This document shows, piece by piece, positions 1 to 6,975 of a stretch of 13,322 nucleotides of DNA. The notes beneath the pieces were generated by a model. The model had not been told where the DNA came from. It did no database searches and saw only the letters and a list, made by a program, of their open reading frames with translations. Each line of letters begins with the position of its first letter. Positions within the stretch are counted from its first letter, which is position 1. A program made the translations under genes and the position numbers. The DNA is from an uncultured Eubacteriales bacterium (GTDB lineage: Bacteria > Bacillota > Clostridia > Oscillospirales > CAG-272), in the NCBI GenBank assembly GCA_949286815.1, contig CASEEB010000020.1, forward strand, positions 1 through 13,322, given 5' to 3'.

Positions 1-1084
1 TCGCGTTTTTCGTAAATTTATCGTCAACGGGAGCGTGTTTTTCAATATTTTCCTGAACCGGAACCTGCTCCGATTCCACAAACTCGATAACGTTGCTGTC
101 GTTGATTGTAAGAAGCTGTTCAGTGTCCGCAATCTGTTCCGAAATACCGTCCGAAATGTCTTCAGTCAATTCATTCCCGATATTTTCTTCATTTATCTCC
201 GGCAATGCAAAATCCGGTTTCGCGGTATTTTTTTCAATGGAGGTCTTTGGATCGGTTTTGGGCACGACGACCGTACTTTCGGTTTGCGCCTGATTTTCCT
301 CGTTTTTTTCACTTGCCTCGTTTTGCGCAGAATCCGGTCTGGGTTTATTGGCAAACATTATCCGGATAACATTCTCAACCGCTGTACCCTCGTCAAGCTT
401 TCCTTTTACAAGCGGCTGATTCAATATATTGTCCTCCGGCTCAATATCGGATACCGGTTCGTCGGCATCGTCCGGAGCTGTCTCGTTTTGTTTAATCGTT
501 TCGGACATATCCTGTATATTTTCACTTTCTTTGATTTCCCGCTTGTGAATATCCTCGGTTTTTTCAATTACCGTTTTATCCGGAGAATCCACAGTTTCAG
601 GCATTTTATTTTCATCGGGCATGTCCGTTTTTGGAGTATTGTGAGGATTCTTTGGAGTTTTTGGGTCAGATGATGAATCCTTTGATATATTTGATATATC
701 AGTCTCTTTTTTGGTGCCTTCACCGTTTTTATTAACAGGTAAATCAGAATTGCTTACAGTCATTTCATCTCGGTTTTTTTGTTCGGAGTCAGAACGCAAG
801 GGTTTATTCGTTATTTTATTCGCGGAAGTGGAGGAGGGAGCCTTTGCGGTTTTTTTCTCGGTTTTTTTGGCTTTTAAGCCTTCGTTTTTATCCTGATTTG
901 CCTTTTCGTCGGTCTCTTTTTCATCGGCAAAAAAATTCAATAACATTTTCTGAAAATCGTCGTTGCTTTCCTCGTTTCCGGTATTTTCAGATTCGGTATC
1001 CGATATGGCGGAATCATCCTGATACGACTTTTTCAGCTGTTCAAGTATTAAGTTCAATTCATTGTTATTTTCCTTTTTTCCCAT
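1..1084 (-). CDS. Acidic, probably disordered protein of unknown function (3' end outside window)
   Basis: I do not recognise this gene. Read on the minus strand from ATG 1084-1082, the frame is open for 361 codons to the window edge, so the C-terminus is missing. An AGGAAAGG ribosome binding site lies about 5 nt before the ATG. The protein is rich in Glu, Asp, Lys, Asn, Ser and Thr, with no Cys or Trp, one Tyr (residue 21) and no membrane segment or signal peptide. Two short stretches could be amphipathic helices: residues 8-21, and 43-53 (DDFQKMLLNFF). A less polar island at about 225-248 contains LVKGKLDEGTAVENVIRIMF. The rest looks intrinsically disordered. It starts 48 nt after the rlmB stop on the same strand, so the two are probably co-transcribed. 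A folded or membrane domain may lie beyond the edge. The coding call is firm because frame, start and ribosome binding site agree; the function is unknown. Confidence 0.8.
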   Translation of the reverse strand, partial: MGKKENNNELNLILEQLKKSYQDDSAISDTESENTGNEESNDDFQKMLLNFFADEKETDEKANQDKNEGLKAKKTEKKTAKAPSSTSANKITNKPLRSDSEQKNRDEMTVSNSDLPVNKNGEGTKKETDISNISKDSSSDPKTPKNPHNTPKTDMPDENKMPETVDSPDKTVIEKTEDIHKREIKESENIQDMSETIKQNETAPDDADEPVSDIEPEDNILNQPLVKGKLDEGTAVENVIRIMFANKPRPDSAQNEASEKNEENQAQTESTVVVPKTDPKTSIEKNTAKPDFALPEINEENIGNELTEDISDGISEQIADTEQLLTINDSNVIEFVESEQVPVQENIEKHAPVDDKFTKNA

Positions 1085-1132
1085 TGCGTTTCCTTTCCTC
1101 AGATGGCTTTATTCATTGAGCGAATATAAGTT

Positions 1133-2050
1133 TTATAAACCTCTGTTCTGACGAGCGGCCTCACACAGAATAACCGAGGCGGCTGTAGATACGTTAAACG
1201 AATTGACTTTTCCGTACATCGGTATGGAGGTTACCGCGTCGCACGCGCTTAAGACGACATTTGAAACACCGTTGCCTTCGCTTCCGAAAACCAAAGCGCA
1301 GGGTCCTTTGAAATCGGTCTCGTAGTACGGTTTTCCTCCCGCTTCCGCCGCAAATACCCAGATACCTTTTTCCTTTAAGGAACGTATCGTCGAGGCAATA
1401 TTGGAGACTTTCGCGACAGCAAGGTGTTCAATAGCCCCCGCGGATGATTTTGATACGGAGGACGTCATTCCAACGGCGCGTCTCTTAGAAATTATAAGAC
1501 CGTGCGCGCCGGTGCCTTCGGCACACCGTATCAAAGCGCCGAGGTTGTGCGGGTCGGTAATTCCGTCGGCAATCACAATTAATGGGTTTTCGCCTCTCGC
1601 CTTCGCAATCTCAAGTATTTCGTCAACGCTGCAATATTCCTTTTCCGACGCCATGGCCACAACGCCCTGATGATGCCCGAATCCGGATATTTCATCGAGC
1701 CTGTTTTTGTCGGTCTCCACTACCGGAATTCCTTTTTCCACCGCCTGCGCGACGAGCATTACAATAGAACCCTCTCGCTCTCCCTTCTGAACCAGAAGCT
1801 TGTCAATATCCCTGTCAGACTTGAGCAGTTCACGCACAGAGTTTCTTCCTATGACAATACTTGTATCCGAAAGCGCGTCCGATTCATATGATTTCGCGTC
1901 ATAATTATTCCGGGCATTTGTTCTGTCCGAGGATGGATGTCTTTCAGTCCCTCTGTTATTATTATTATATGAAAAATCCGTTTTTCCGCGTTTTTTTCGC
2001 TCGGCATTTGTTTTGTTCTGCGGCTTTTGATTATATTTTGATTTTTCCAT
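1133..2050 (-). CDS. rlmB: 23S rRNA (guanosine-2'-O-)-methyltransferase, TrmH/SpoU family
   Basis: Predicted cytosolic SAM-dependent 2'-O-ribose methyltransferase of the SPOUT superfamily, which modifies 23S rRNA in RlmB/TrmH enzymes. The 305 residues read as a charged low-complexity N-terminal extension (about 1-64, with an Asn run at 29-32), an L30e-like substrate-binding domain (about 65-135, starting IVIGRNSVREL), and the SPOUT catalytic domain (about 155-305). SPOUT motif 1 is at 169-175 (NLGALIR), motif 2 at 254-263 (VFGSEGNGVS) and motif 3 at 276-290 (SIPMYGKVNSFNVST), which forms the knot and SAM site. The usual family length is about 245-260, so the extension accounts for the excess. 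ATG 2050 is the likely start; a GGAAAGG lies a rather long 17 nt upstream, so initiation could be different. YacO/RlmB-like paralogues share this fold, so the exact rRNA target is inferred. Confidence 0.9.
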   Translation of the reverse strand: MEKSKYNQKPQNKTNAERKKRGKTDFSYNNNNRGTERHPSSDRTNARNNYDAKSYESDALSDTSIVIGRNSVRELLKSDRDIDKLLVQKGEREGSIVMLVAQAVEKGIPVVETDKNRLDEISGFGHHQGVVAMASEKEYCSVDEILEIAKARGENPLIVIADGITDPHNLGALIRCAEGTGAHGLIISKRRAVGMTSSVSKSSAGAIEHLAVAKVSNIASTIRSLKEKGIWVFAAEAGGKPYYETDFKGPCALVFGSEGNGVSNVVLSACDAVTSIPMYGKVNSFNVSTAASVILCEAARQNRGL

Positions 2051-2075
2051 ATTCAGTATGTAAATTGCCTTTCCG

Positions 2076-2103
2076 TTTAATTTATACGATTTAATTTATA
2101 CGA
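2076..2103. repeat. Two perfect tandem copies of a 14-bp A+T-rich unit upstream of rlmB
   Basis: The unit TTTAATTTATACGA occurs at 2076-2089 and again at 2090-2103 with no mismatch. On the minus strand it reads TCGTATAAATTAAA twice, just upstream of the rlmB ribosome binding site, so each copy contributes a TATAAA that could act as a -10 element. No convincing -35 was found at the right distance. It could be a duplicated promoter element, a regulator site or simple slippage. Confidence 0.7.
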
Positions 2104-2145
2104 TGGGTCTATAATACATAACTCGGTATGTGTCTCTGTACAGGT

Positions 2146-2305
2146 GCCGTATATAGCAAGTTTCAAAATATTTGTCTGATTACTTCACGCTGTATACTTT
2201 ATATCATAGACACGACCCGGACAGTTTTGCATCCGCAAAACTGCTGTATACAGCAAGTTAAGCAATATTTATCCGTATGCTTCACGCTGTATACATTATA
2301 TCATA
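2146..2305. repeat. Tandem 63-bp imperfect repeat with hairpin and 12-bp palindrome
   Basis: Copy 1 (2146-2208) and copy 2 (2243-2305) align end to end without gaps and match at 51 of 63 positions by hand count. The shared part is best conserved at the 3' end, CTTCACGCTGTATAC followed by TTATATCATA. Between them lies a perfect 9-bp hairpin, CAGTTTTGC (2222-2230) and GCAAAACTG (2235-2243) with loop ATCC. Directly after it is a perfect 12-bp palindrome, GCTGTATACAGC (2243-2254). A related block recurs at 13231-13284 and a degraded one at 10225-10260, so this is probably a small dispersed noncoding repeat (REP or MITE-like). No transposase is present in the window. Confidence 0.75.
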
Positions 2306-2464
2306 AAATGACATGTTTGTATAGTATAATTTCAAAAATTATTTATAATTTTACAAATATTAAAATAAAACCTGTCAGTTTGTTTTTTTGTTAAGATAAT
2401 TATACTTCACACAAGCATTTAATGTTAAACAGACTTTTTCCCGAAAAAGGTTTGTTAAATAAAA

Positions 2465-2538
2465 TTACACTTTCAAAGCATTTTTTACCTATATTTAACA
2501 TAACCGAGATATCGCTTTTAACCCGGATATATTATAAT
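2465..2538 (+). promoter_or_regulatory. Candidate Pho-regulated promoter of pstS
   Basis: A perfect TATAAT (2533-2538) lies about 110 nt before the pstS start but has no recognisable -35 (TATCGC at the expected 2510-2515), as is usual for activator-dependent promoters. Upstream are several TT(T)A(A)C-type hexamers: TTACAC 2465, TTTACC 2484, TTTAACA 2494 and TTTAACC 2517. They are reminiscent of the TTAACA-type repeats bound by PhoP in Bacillus. Their spacings (19, 10 and 23 nt) only roughly follow the 11-nt helical repeat, so the operator assignment is tentative. The likely binder is the response regulator encoded at 7670. Confidence 0.4.
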
Positions 2539-2650
2539 ATTAACGTGCACAAAAGCAAACAAAAAAAGACAGAAAACATTTCGGTTGTATTGTATGTCAC
2601 AGAGACATATTAAATATGACAAATTGAAAGAAAGGATTTCTTGTTAAGTT

Positions 2651-3496
2651 ATGAAAAGAATTTTGGTTATTGCATTGACGGTTATTTTGGCGGTTTCCGC
2701 ATTCGCGGCATGTTCAAATGATTCAACAAGCATATATGTTATATCCCGCGAGGATGGGTCGGGTACAAGAAGCGCGTTTACCGAGCTGCTCGGAATCGTA
2801 GATGAAAACGAAAACGACGCAACAATAGGTTCCGCCGAAAAAGTCACATCTACATCTACCGTTATATCAACGGTTGCCGGCAACAAGCTTGCTATAGGCT
2901 ACATATCTTTGGGTTCACTGGGTGACAGCGTAAAAGCAGTGAGTGTGGACGGAGTTGCTCCGAGCGTTGAAAATGTCAAGAACGGCACATACAAGATTGC
3001 CCGTCCGTTCAATATCTGCTACAAAGAAGACACACTGAGCGAGCTTGCGAGCGATTTTGTAAAATTCATCCTTTCCAAAGAAGGTCAGAATGTCATTAAC
3101 GAAAACGGATACATAATGGTATCCGAAAACGCCGAAAGCTATACCGCATCCGGACTTACCGGAAAAATAACACTCGCGGGTTCAACTTCGGTCTCTCCCG
3201 TAATGGATAAGCTCGCGGACGCATACAAAACTCTTAACGCAAATGTTGAGATTGAGATCCAGCAGTCAGGTTCGGGCGCCGGAATCGAGTCGGCAACCGA
3301 GGGCGCGTGTGATATCGGAATGTCCTCAAGAGAGCTTAAAGACACTGAGCTTGCAACGCTCAAGTCGGTCAAGATTGCGGACGACGGCATCGCGGTAATA
3401 GTAAACAAGGAAAATACCGTAAGCAATCTTACAAGCGAACAGATTAAAAACATATATCTCGGTAATCTTACCGATTGGTCTGAAATAAGCGAATAA
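2651..3496 (+). CDS. pstS: Phosphate-binding lipoprotein PstS, circularly permuted
   Basis: Extracellular lipid-anchored receptor that hands phosphate to the PstCAB transporter. Residues 1-20 are a lipoprotein signal with Cys21 as the predicted lipidated residue (FAA-C; Phe at -3 is not the usual Leu). The two PstS halves are in reversed order. The N-terminal part (28-160) carries SREDGSGTR (32-40), normally mid-protein and a phosphate ligand loop, followed by AIGYISLGSL (81-90) and RPFNICYK (118-125). The C-terminal part (171-281) carries GKITLAGSTSVSPVMDKL (171-188), SGSGAG (206-211), DIGMSSR (221-227) and the end segment IYLGNLTDWSEI (268-279), which normally directly precedes the SREDGSGTR block. 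Total length (281) is normal, so nothing is missing. A TAA two codons before ATG 2651 fixes the start; AAAGGA lies about 14 nt upstream. First gene of the operon. Confidence 0.93.
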   Translation: MKRILVIALTVILAVSAFAACSNDSTSIYVISREDGSGTRSAFTELLGIVDENENDATIGSAEKVTSTSTVISTVAGNKLAIGYISLGSLGDSVKAVSVDGVAPSVENVKNGTYKIARPFNICYKEDTLSELASDFVKFILSKEGQNVINENGYIMVSENAESYTASGLTGKITLAGSTSVSPVMDKLADAYKTLNANVEIEIQQSGSGAGIESATEGACDIGMSSRELKDTELATLKSVKIADDGIAVIVNKENTVSNLTSEQIKNIYLGNLTDWSEISE

Positions 3497-3519
3497 GTCA
3501 GGCTGCTTATCTCGGACTT

Positions 3520-3551
3520 ATGCGGAGACGCCTTGTGCATCGTCTCCGCAT
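3520..3551 (+). promoter_or_regulatory. Intercistronic hairpin between pstS and pstC
   Basis: A perfect 11-bp stem, ATGCGGAGACG (3520-3530) and CGTCTCCGCAT (3541-3551), with a 10-nt loop, lies 24 nt after the pstS stop. It is followed by TAATAATATC rather than a run of T, so it is not a complete intrinsic terminator. In transporter operons such stems often protect the binding-protein mRNA from 3' decay or cause partial termination, giving more PstS than PstCAB. That role is inferred here. A TATAAT at 3578-3583 has no matching -35 and sits too near pstC to be a convincing separate promoter. Confidence 0.7.
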
Positions 3552-3595
3552 TAATAATATCATGGGAAAAATTAAGGTATAATTGGTGATTTATT

Positions 3596-4492
3596 ATGAC
3601 AAATCAGAAATTGAAACCCGAAAAGAAGAAAAGACACATATCCGTTAAAGAGACCGGCATGAAAATACTGTTTCTTGTCTGCGCCCTGGTATCTATTGTG
3701 GCTGTTATTGTAATCTGTTTGTTTCTTTTCGCGAAAGGATTTCCGGCTATCGGCGAAATAGGAATCTTTAAATTTATTTTCGGCACGACATGGAAGCCGT
3801 CCGCCGAGATATTCGGAATATTTCCGATGATTGTCGGCAGTATTTATGTAACCGCGGGAGCAATAATAATCGGAGTTCCGCTGGCGCTGCTTTGTGCTGC
3901 CTTTCTTGCCAAATTCTGCCCTCCGAAACTATATAAGATATTAAAACCGGCAATCAACCTCATGGCGGGAATACCTTCAATCGTTTACGGTTTTTTCGGT
4001 CTTGTATTTATCGTGCCGCTTATGCAGACAATCACCGGAGGAAGCGGAAAGGGAATTATCACAGCTTCAGTTTTGCTCGGAATCATGATATTGCCCACAG
4101 TAATCGGCGTCGCGGAATCGGCAATACGCGCCGTCCCCGACAGCTATTACGAAGGCTCGCTGGCTTTGGGAGCCACACATGAGAGAAGTGTGTTTGCCGT
4201 TATATTTCCCGCGGCAAAATCCGGAATATTTGCCGGAGTCATACTCGGAGTAGGAAGAGCCATAGGCGAGACCATGGCGGTCATTATGGTTGCCGGAAAT
4301 CAGGAAATACTCCCTGAAAGCATACTTTCCGGGGTGCGGACGATGACGGCAAATATAGTTATAGAGATGGCTTATTCAGAGGTGGGAAGTCTGCATCAGA
4401 ACGCGCTTATAGCTACCGGCGTCGTATTGTTTGTATTTATTTTGCTGATAAACATATCCTTCTCGCTGCTTAAAAGGAGGGAAAAGTCGTGA
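3596..4492 (+). CDS. pstC: Phosphate ABC transporter permease PstC
   Basis: Integral membrane subunit that, with PstA, forms the phosphate channel. The 298 residues show a basic cytosolic N-terminus (1-22), a first membrane helix at about 23-46, and further hydrophobic segments at about 77-105, 122-145, 153-175, 207-232 and 268-292, as expected for a six-helix PstC. The cytoplasmic coupling loop that contacts PstB is at about 183-211 (SYYEGSLALGATHERSVFAV followed by IFPAAKSG), matching the EAA motif of binding-protein-dependent permeases. The conserved GIPSIVYGFFGL is at 125-136. ATG 3596 has only a weak GGTGAT upstream, but the N-terminal length is normal. Its stop overlaps the pstA start by 4 nt, implying translational coupling. 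Confidence 0.95.
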   Translation: MTNQKLKPEKKKRHISVKETGMKILFLVCALVSIVAVIVICLFLFAKGFPAIGEIGIFKFIFGTTWKPSAEIFGIFPMIVGSIYVTAGAIIIGVPLALLCAAFLAKFCPPKLYKILKPAINLMAGIPSIVYGFFGLVFIVPLMQTITGGSGKGIITASVLLGIMILPTVIGVAESAIRAVPDSYYEGSLALGATHERSVFAVIFPAAKSGIFAGVILGVGRAIGETMAVIMVAGNQEILPESILSGVRTMTANIVIEMAYSEVGSLHQNALIATGVVLFVFILLINISFSLLKRREKS

Positions 4493-5370
4493 CAAATACT
4501 GTTTCCGAAGAGAAAAAAGACCGGGTAAAAAGTTTTACTCAAAAAATGTATAAAAATCATGTGGGTTCCAAAATCATTCGTGTTCTTGTCTGGGGAGCCG
4601 CGGCTGTGTCTGCCGCGATACTTATATTTCTCATAGGATACATTGTGATTAAAGGCGTTCCGAATCTCCGACTGTCCCTGTTTGAATGGGAATATAACAG
4701 TGAAAATGTCACCATGCTTCCCGCAATTCTGAATACCTTGGAAATGACGGCGCTTACTCTGCTGATTTCGGTTCCCGTGGGTATTTTTTCTGCGGTATAT
4801 ATGGTCGAATACGCTAAAAGAGGCTCCAAGATAGTTAAAATCGTGCGTCTTACATCGGAAACGCTTCAGGGTATTCCGTCAATTGTATACGGTCTTTTCG
4901 GATATATATTTTTCGTTTTGACATGCGGATGGAGATATTCAATGATCGCCGGAGTATGTACGCTCGCCATAATGGTACTGCCACTGATTATGCGTACAAC
5001 CGAGGAAGCGCTTCTCGCGATTCCGGATTCTTACAGAGAGGGGAGCTTCGGACTCGGAGCCGGGAAACTGAGAACAGTATTCAAAATCGTGTTGCCCAGT
5101 GCCGTACCCGGAATATTCGCGGGAATAATACTTGCCATAGGAAGAATAGTCGGAGAGACCGCAGCGCTCATATACACCTCAGGCTCCGGAACAAACTTTA
5201 CCGGAAATATAACCGATTCCTCAAGAACGCTCGCGGTACATCTGTATTGCCTGTACAACGAGGGACTCTATATGGAGGAATCATACGCAACGGCGTTTGT
5301 TCTTCTGGTAATGGTAGTGGGGATAAACGCTCTGTCTTCGTTCATTGCCAAAAAGATTACCAAAAAGTAA
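4489..5370 (+). CDS. pstA: Phosphate ABC transporter permease PstA
   Basis: Second membrane subunit of the Pst channel. The start is GTG 4489 inside the pstC stop (GTGA overlap), supported by a strong AAAGGAGGG about 7 nt upstream. The 293 residues contain a cytosolic N-terminus (1-27), hydrophobic helices at about 30-55, 78-106, 127-147, 150-170, 205-230 and 264-288, the GIPSIVYGLFGYIFF signature (128-142) and the EAA loop at about 181-209 (SYREGSFGLGAGKLRTVFKI followed by VLPSAVPGI). PstC and PstA share the GIPSIVYG and EAA elements, as in this paralogous pair. The soluble loop at about 230-262, with TSGSGTNFTGNITDSSRTL, is typical of PstA. Confidence 0.95.
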   Translation: MTNTVSEEKKDRVKSFTQKMYKNHVGSKIIRVLVWGAAAVSAAILIFLIGYIVIKGVPNLRLSLFEWEYNSENVTMLPAILNTLEMTALTLLISVPVGIFSAVYMVEYAKRGSKIVKIVRLTSETLQGIPSIVYGLFGYIFFVLTCGWRYSMIAGVCTLAIMVLPLIMRTTEEALLAIPDSYREGSFGLGAGKLRTVFKIVLPSAVPGIFAGIILAIGRIVGETAALIYTSGSGTNFTGNITDSSRTLAVHLYCLYNEGLYMEESYATAFVLLVMVVGINALSSFIAKKITKK

Positions 5371-5417
5371 GAATAAATACAATAAATTCAAATGTGAAAG
5401 GCGGCAAAGTATCAGAC

Positions 5418-6167
5418 ATGAATAAAATTGAAATTTCGGATCTGGATCTGTATTACGGAGATTTTCACGCGCTGAAAAATATCAATCTCTCAATTCCGGA
5501 AAAGGAAATAACCGCTTTTATAGGTCCGTCCGGATGCGGAAAGTCAACACTGTTGAAATCGCTTAACAGGATGAACGATTTGATAGAAGGGTGCAAAATA
5601 ACCGGAAAGGTTACGCTTGACGGGGAGGACATATATAACGGAATGGATCCGGCGCTGCTCAGGCGCAGGGTAGGAATGGTGTTCCAAAAGCCCAATCCTT
5701 TTCCGATGAGCATTTACGACAATATTGCGTACGGACCGAGAACTCACGGAATAAAATCCAAGGTAAAACTTGATGAGATAATAGAAGAATCGCTCAGACA
5801 GGCGGCTATATGGGACGAGGTCAAGGACAGACTGAAAAAAAGCGCCTTGGGTCTGTCCGGAGGACAGCAGCAAAGGCTGTGCATAGCGAGAGCCTTGGCG
5901 GTAGGACCGGAAGTGCTTTTGATGGATGAACCTACAAGCGCACTTGACCCGATATCCACATCAAGGATAGAAGACCTTGTCACCGAATTGAAAAGCAATT
6001 ACACTATAATAATCGTAACTCACAATATGCAGCAGGCGGCGCGTATATCAAACAACACGGCTTTCTTTCTGTTGGGCGAGATTGTCGAGTATGACAATAC
6101 AGAGAAGATATTCTCCATGCCGTCAGATAAGAGAACAGAAGACTATATCACGGGAAGGTTTGGTTAA
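5418..6167 (+). CDS. pstB: Phosphate ABC transporter ATP-binding protein PstB
   Basis: Cytosolic ATPase that drives phosphate import through PstCA. ATG 5418 is chosen because it gives the usual length (249 residues), begins at the conserved IEISDLDLYYG and has GAAAGGCGG about 13 nt upstream. The frame stays open further upstream, but that would overlap pstA in another frame and adds no homologous sequence. All ABC motifs are intact: Walker A GPSGCGKST (36-44), Q-loop Gln90 within FQKPNPFPMSIYDN (89-102), signature LSGGQ (146-150), Walker B VLLMDEP (166-172), D-loop SALD (174-177) and switch His202. KPNPFPMSIYDN is characteristic of PstB. It follows pstA by 47 nt and precedes phoU by 5 nt. Confidence 0.96.
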   Translation: MNKIEISDLDLYYGDFHALKNINLSIPEKEITAFIGPSGCGKSTLLKSLNRMNDLIEGCKITGKVTLDGEDIYNGMDPALLRRRVGMVFQKPNPFPMSIYDNIAYGPRTHGIKSKVKLDEIIEESLRQAAIWDEVKDRLKKSALGLSGGQQQRLCIARALAVGPEVLLMDEPTSALDPISTSRIEDLVTELKSNYTIIIVTHNMQQAARISNNTAFFLLGEIVEYDNTEKIFSMPSDKRTEDYITGRFG

Positions 6168-6172
6168 TTATT

Positions 6173-6877
6173 ATGAGAATCAGTTTTGATGAACAGTTGA
6201 AATTATTGCATAACGATATGATAATAATGGGCGCTCTTTGCGAAGAGGTCATTACAGGCGCAGTTGAAGCGCTTCTTGACTATGATTCCGACAACACGGA
6301 ACAGGACAGCGATGTCGCGTGGGCAAAGCAGAACAGATTTGAACAAATCACCCAGAAAATTTTTGAGAAGGACAAAGATATCGACCGCATGGAGAGGGAA
6401 ATCGAAAGCCTGTGCTTCAAACTCATACTTCAGCAGCAGCCGGTTGCTAAAGATCTTCGCCGTATATCGGCCGCGCTTAAAATGATATCCGACATGGAAA
6501 GAATCGGAGACCAGGCGTCCGATATAGCGGAAATAATCAAGTATATACCCAACAGCAGCCTCAGACATAAAATACACATGCGTGAAATGTCGAAGGCGGC
6601 AGCGGAAATGGTGACAAAAAGCGTTGACGCATACGTAAACGATGACGTGGAGCTTGCCAGAAAAGTCATTGCCTCAGACGATGAGGTTGACGACCTGTTC
6701 ACACAGATAAGGAGCGAGCTTATAAGTGAGGTTTCAAAAGACGCGTCAAGAGGCGAAGAGTGTATAGATCTTATGATGATTGCAAAGTATTTTGAACGTA
6801 TCGGAGACCATGCGACAAATATCGCGGAATGGGTAGAATATTCGGTTACGGGAGTTCACAGAAACTCGGAGATTTAA
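6173..6877 (+). CDS. phoU: Phosphate signalling protein PhoU
   Basis: Cytosolic helical regulator that links Pst transport state to the PhoR-type kinase and restrains phosphate uptake. The 234 residues form two homologous three-helix halves. Each carries the family's metal-binding signature: DMERIGDQASDIAE (107-120) and YFERIGDHATNIAEW (206-220). ILQQQPVAKDLRRISAALK (85-103) is also typical. In the first half, the segment at about 36-72 seems some 15-20 residues longer than in most PhoU proteins, judged from memory of the family rather than an alignment. The gene begins 5 nt after the pstB stop; a GGGAAGG lies inside the end of pstB, a little far from the ATG, so translation is probably coupled. 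Confidence 0.94.
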   Translation: MRISFDEQLKLLHNDMIIMGALCEEVITGAVEALLDYDSDNTEQDSDVAWAKQNRFEQITQKIFEKDKDIDRMEREIESLCFKLILQQQPVAKDLRRISAALKMISDMERIGDQASDIAEIIKYIPNSSLRHKIHMREMSKAAAEMVTKSVDAYVNDDVELARKVIASDDEVDDLFTQIRSELISEVSKDASRGEECIDLMMIAKYFERIGDHATNIAEWVEYSVTGVHRNSEI

Positions 6878-6887
6878 CTGTTATTTC

Positions 6888-6907
6888 ACAATTATATAAA
6901 TAATTGT
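6888..6907 (+). other. A+T-rich hairpin between phoU and the HD gene
   Basis: A perfect 8-bp inverted repeat, ACAATTAT (6888-6895) and ATAATTGT (6900-6907), with a 4-nt loop begins 11 nt after the phoU stop. It is weak because it has almost no G-C pairs, and no T-run follows, so it is probably not an efficient terminator. It may mark a processing point or a transcript boundary between the pst-phoU part and the sensor part. No good promoter was found after it. Confidence 0.4.
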
Positions 6908-6975
6908 TAATTGTACTGTGTTAAAATGACAATAAATCATCATATGGCACAAAAAGGAGCTTCCTTAAAACATAA

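Larger units (their letters stand above)
2051..2650. other. 600-nt divergent intergenic region between rlmB and pstS
   Basis: This A+T-rich stretch separates the divergent rlmB and pstS genes. From left to right it contains the 14-bp tandem repeat near rlmB, two 63-bp imperfect repeats with a hairpin between them (2146-2305), a very A+T-rich segment (2306-2420) with a T-run near 2383-2390, a small hairpin (CTTTTT-cccg-AAAAAG, about 2434-2449), and the likely pstS control region (2465-2538). Open frames at 2128-2394 and 2422-2613 lack ribosome binding sites and have noncoding-like composition, so no gene is called. The 5' leader of pstS would be about 105 nt if transcription starts after the TATAAT at 2533. 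Confidence 0.6.

Noticed and set aside
35..673. 212-codon open frame on the plus strand
   Set aside because: It lies antisense to the long minus-strand frame ending at the window edge, has a Phe/Ile/Arg-rich composition typical of shadow frames, and has no ribosome binding site.
2146..2305. CRISPR array
   Set aside because: There are only two imperfect 63-bp copies with internal palindromes, no regular spacers and no cas genes.
2128..2394. 88-codon open frame on the plus strand
   Set aside because: It runs through the repeats and the A+T-rich spacer, has no ribosome binding site, and its Cys/Tyr/Ile-rich translation is not protein-like.
2422..2613. 63-codon open frame on the plus strand
   Set aside because: It overlaps the likely pstS promoter, has no ribosome binding site and no recognisable motif.
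3578..3583. Separate promoter for pstC
   Set aside because: TATAAT is perfect, but no -35 is present and the start site would fall at or near the pstC ATG.
4923..5417. N-terminal extension of pstB from an upstream ATG
   Set aside because: It overlaps pstA in another frame and encodes Arg/Asn-rich sequence; pstB homology starts at 5418.
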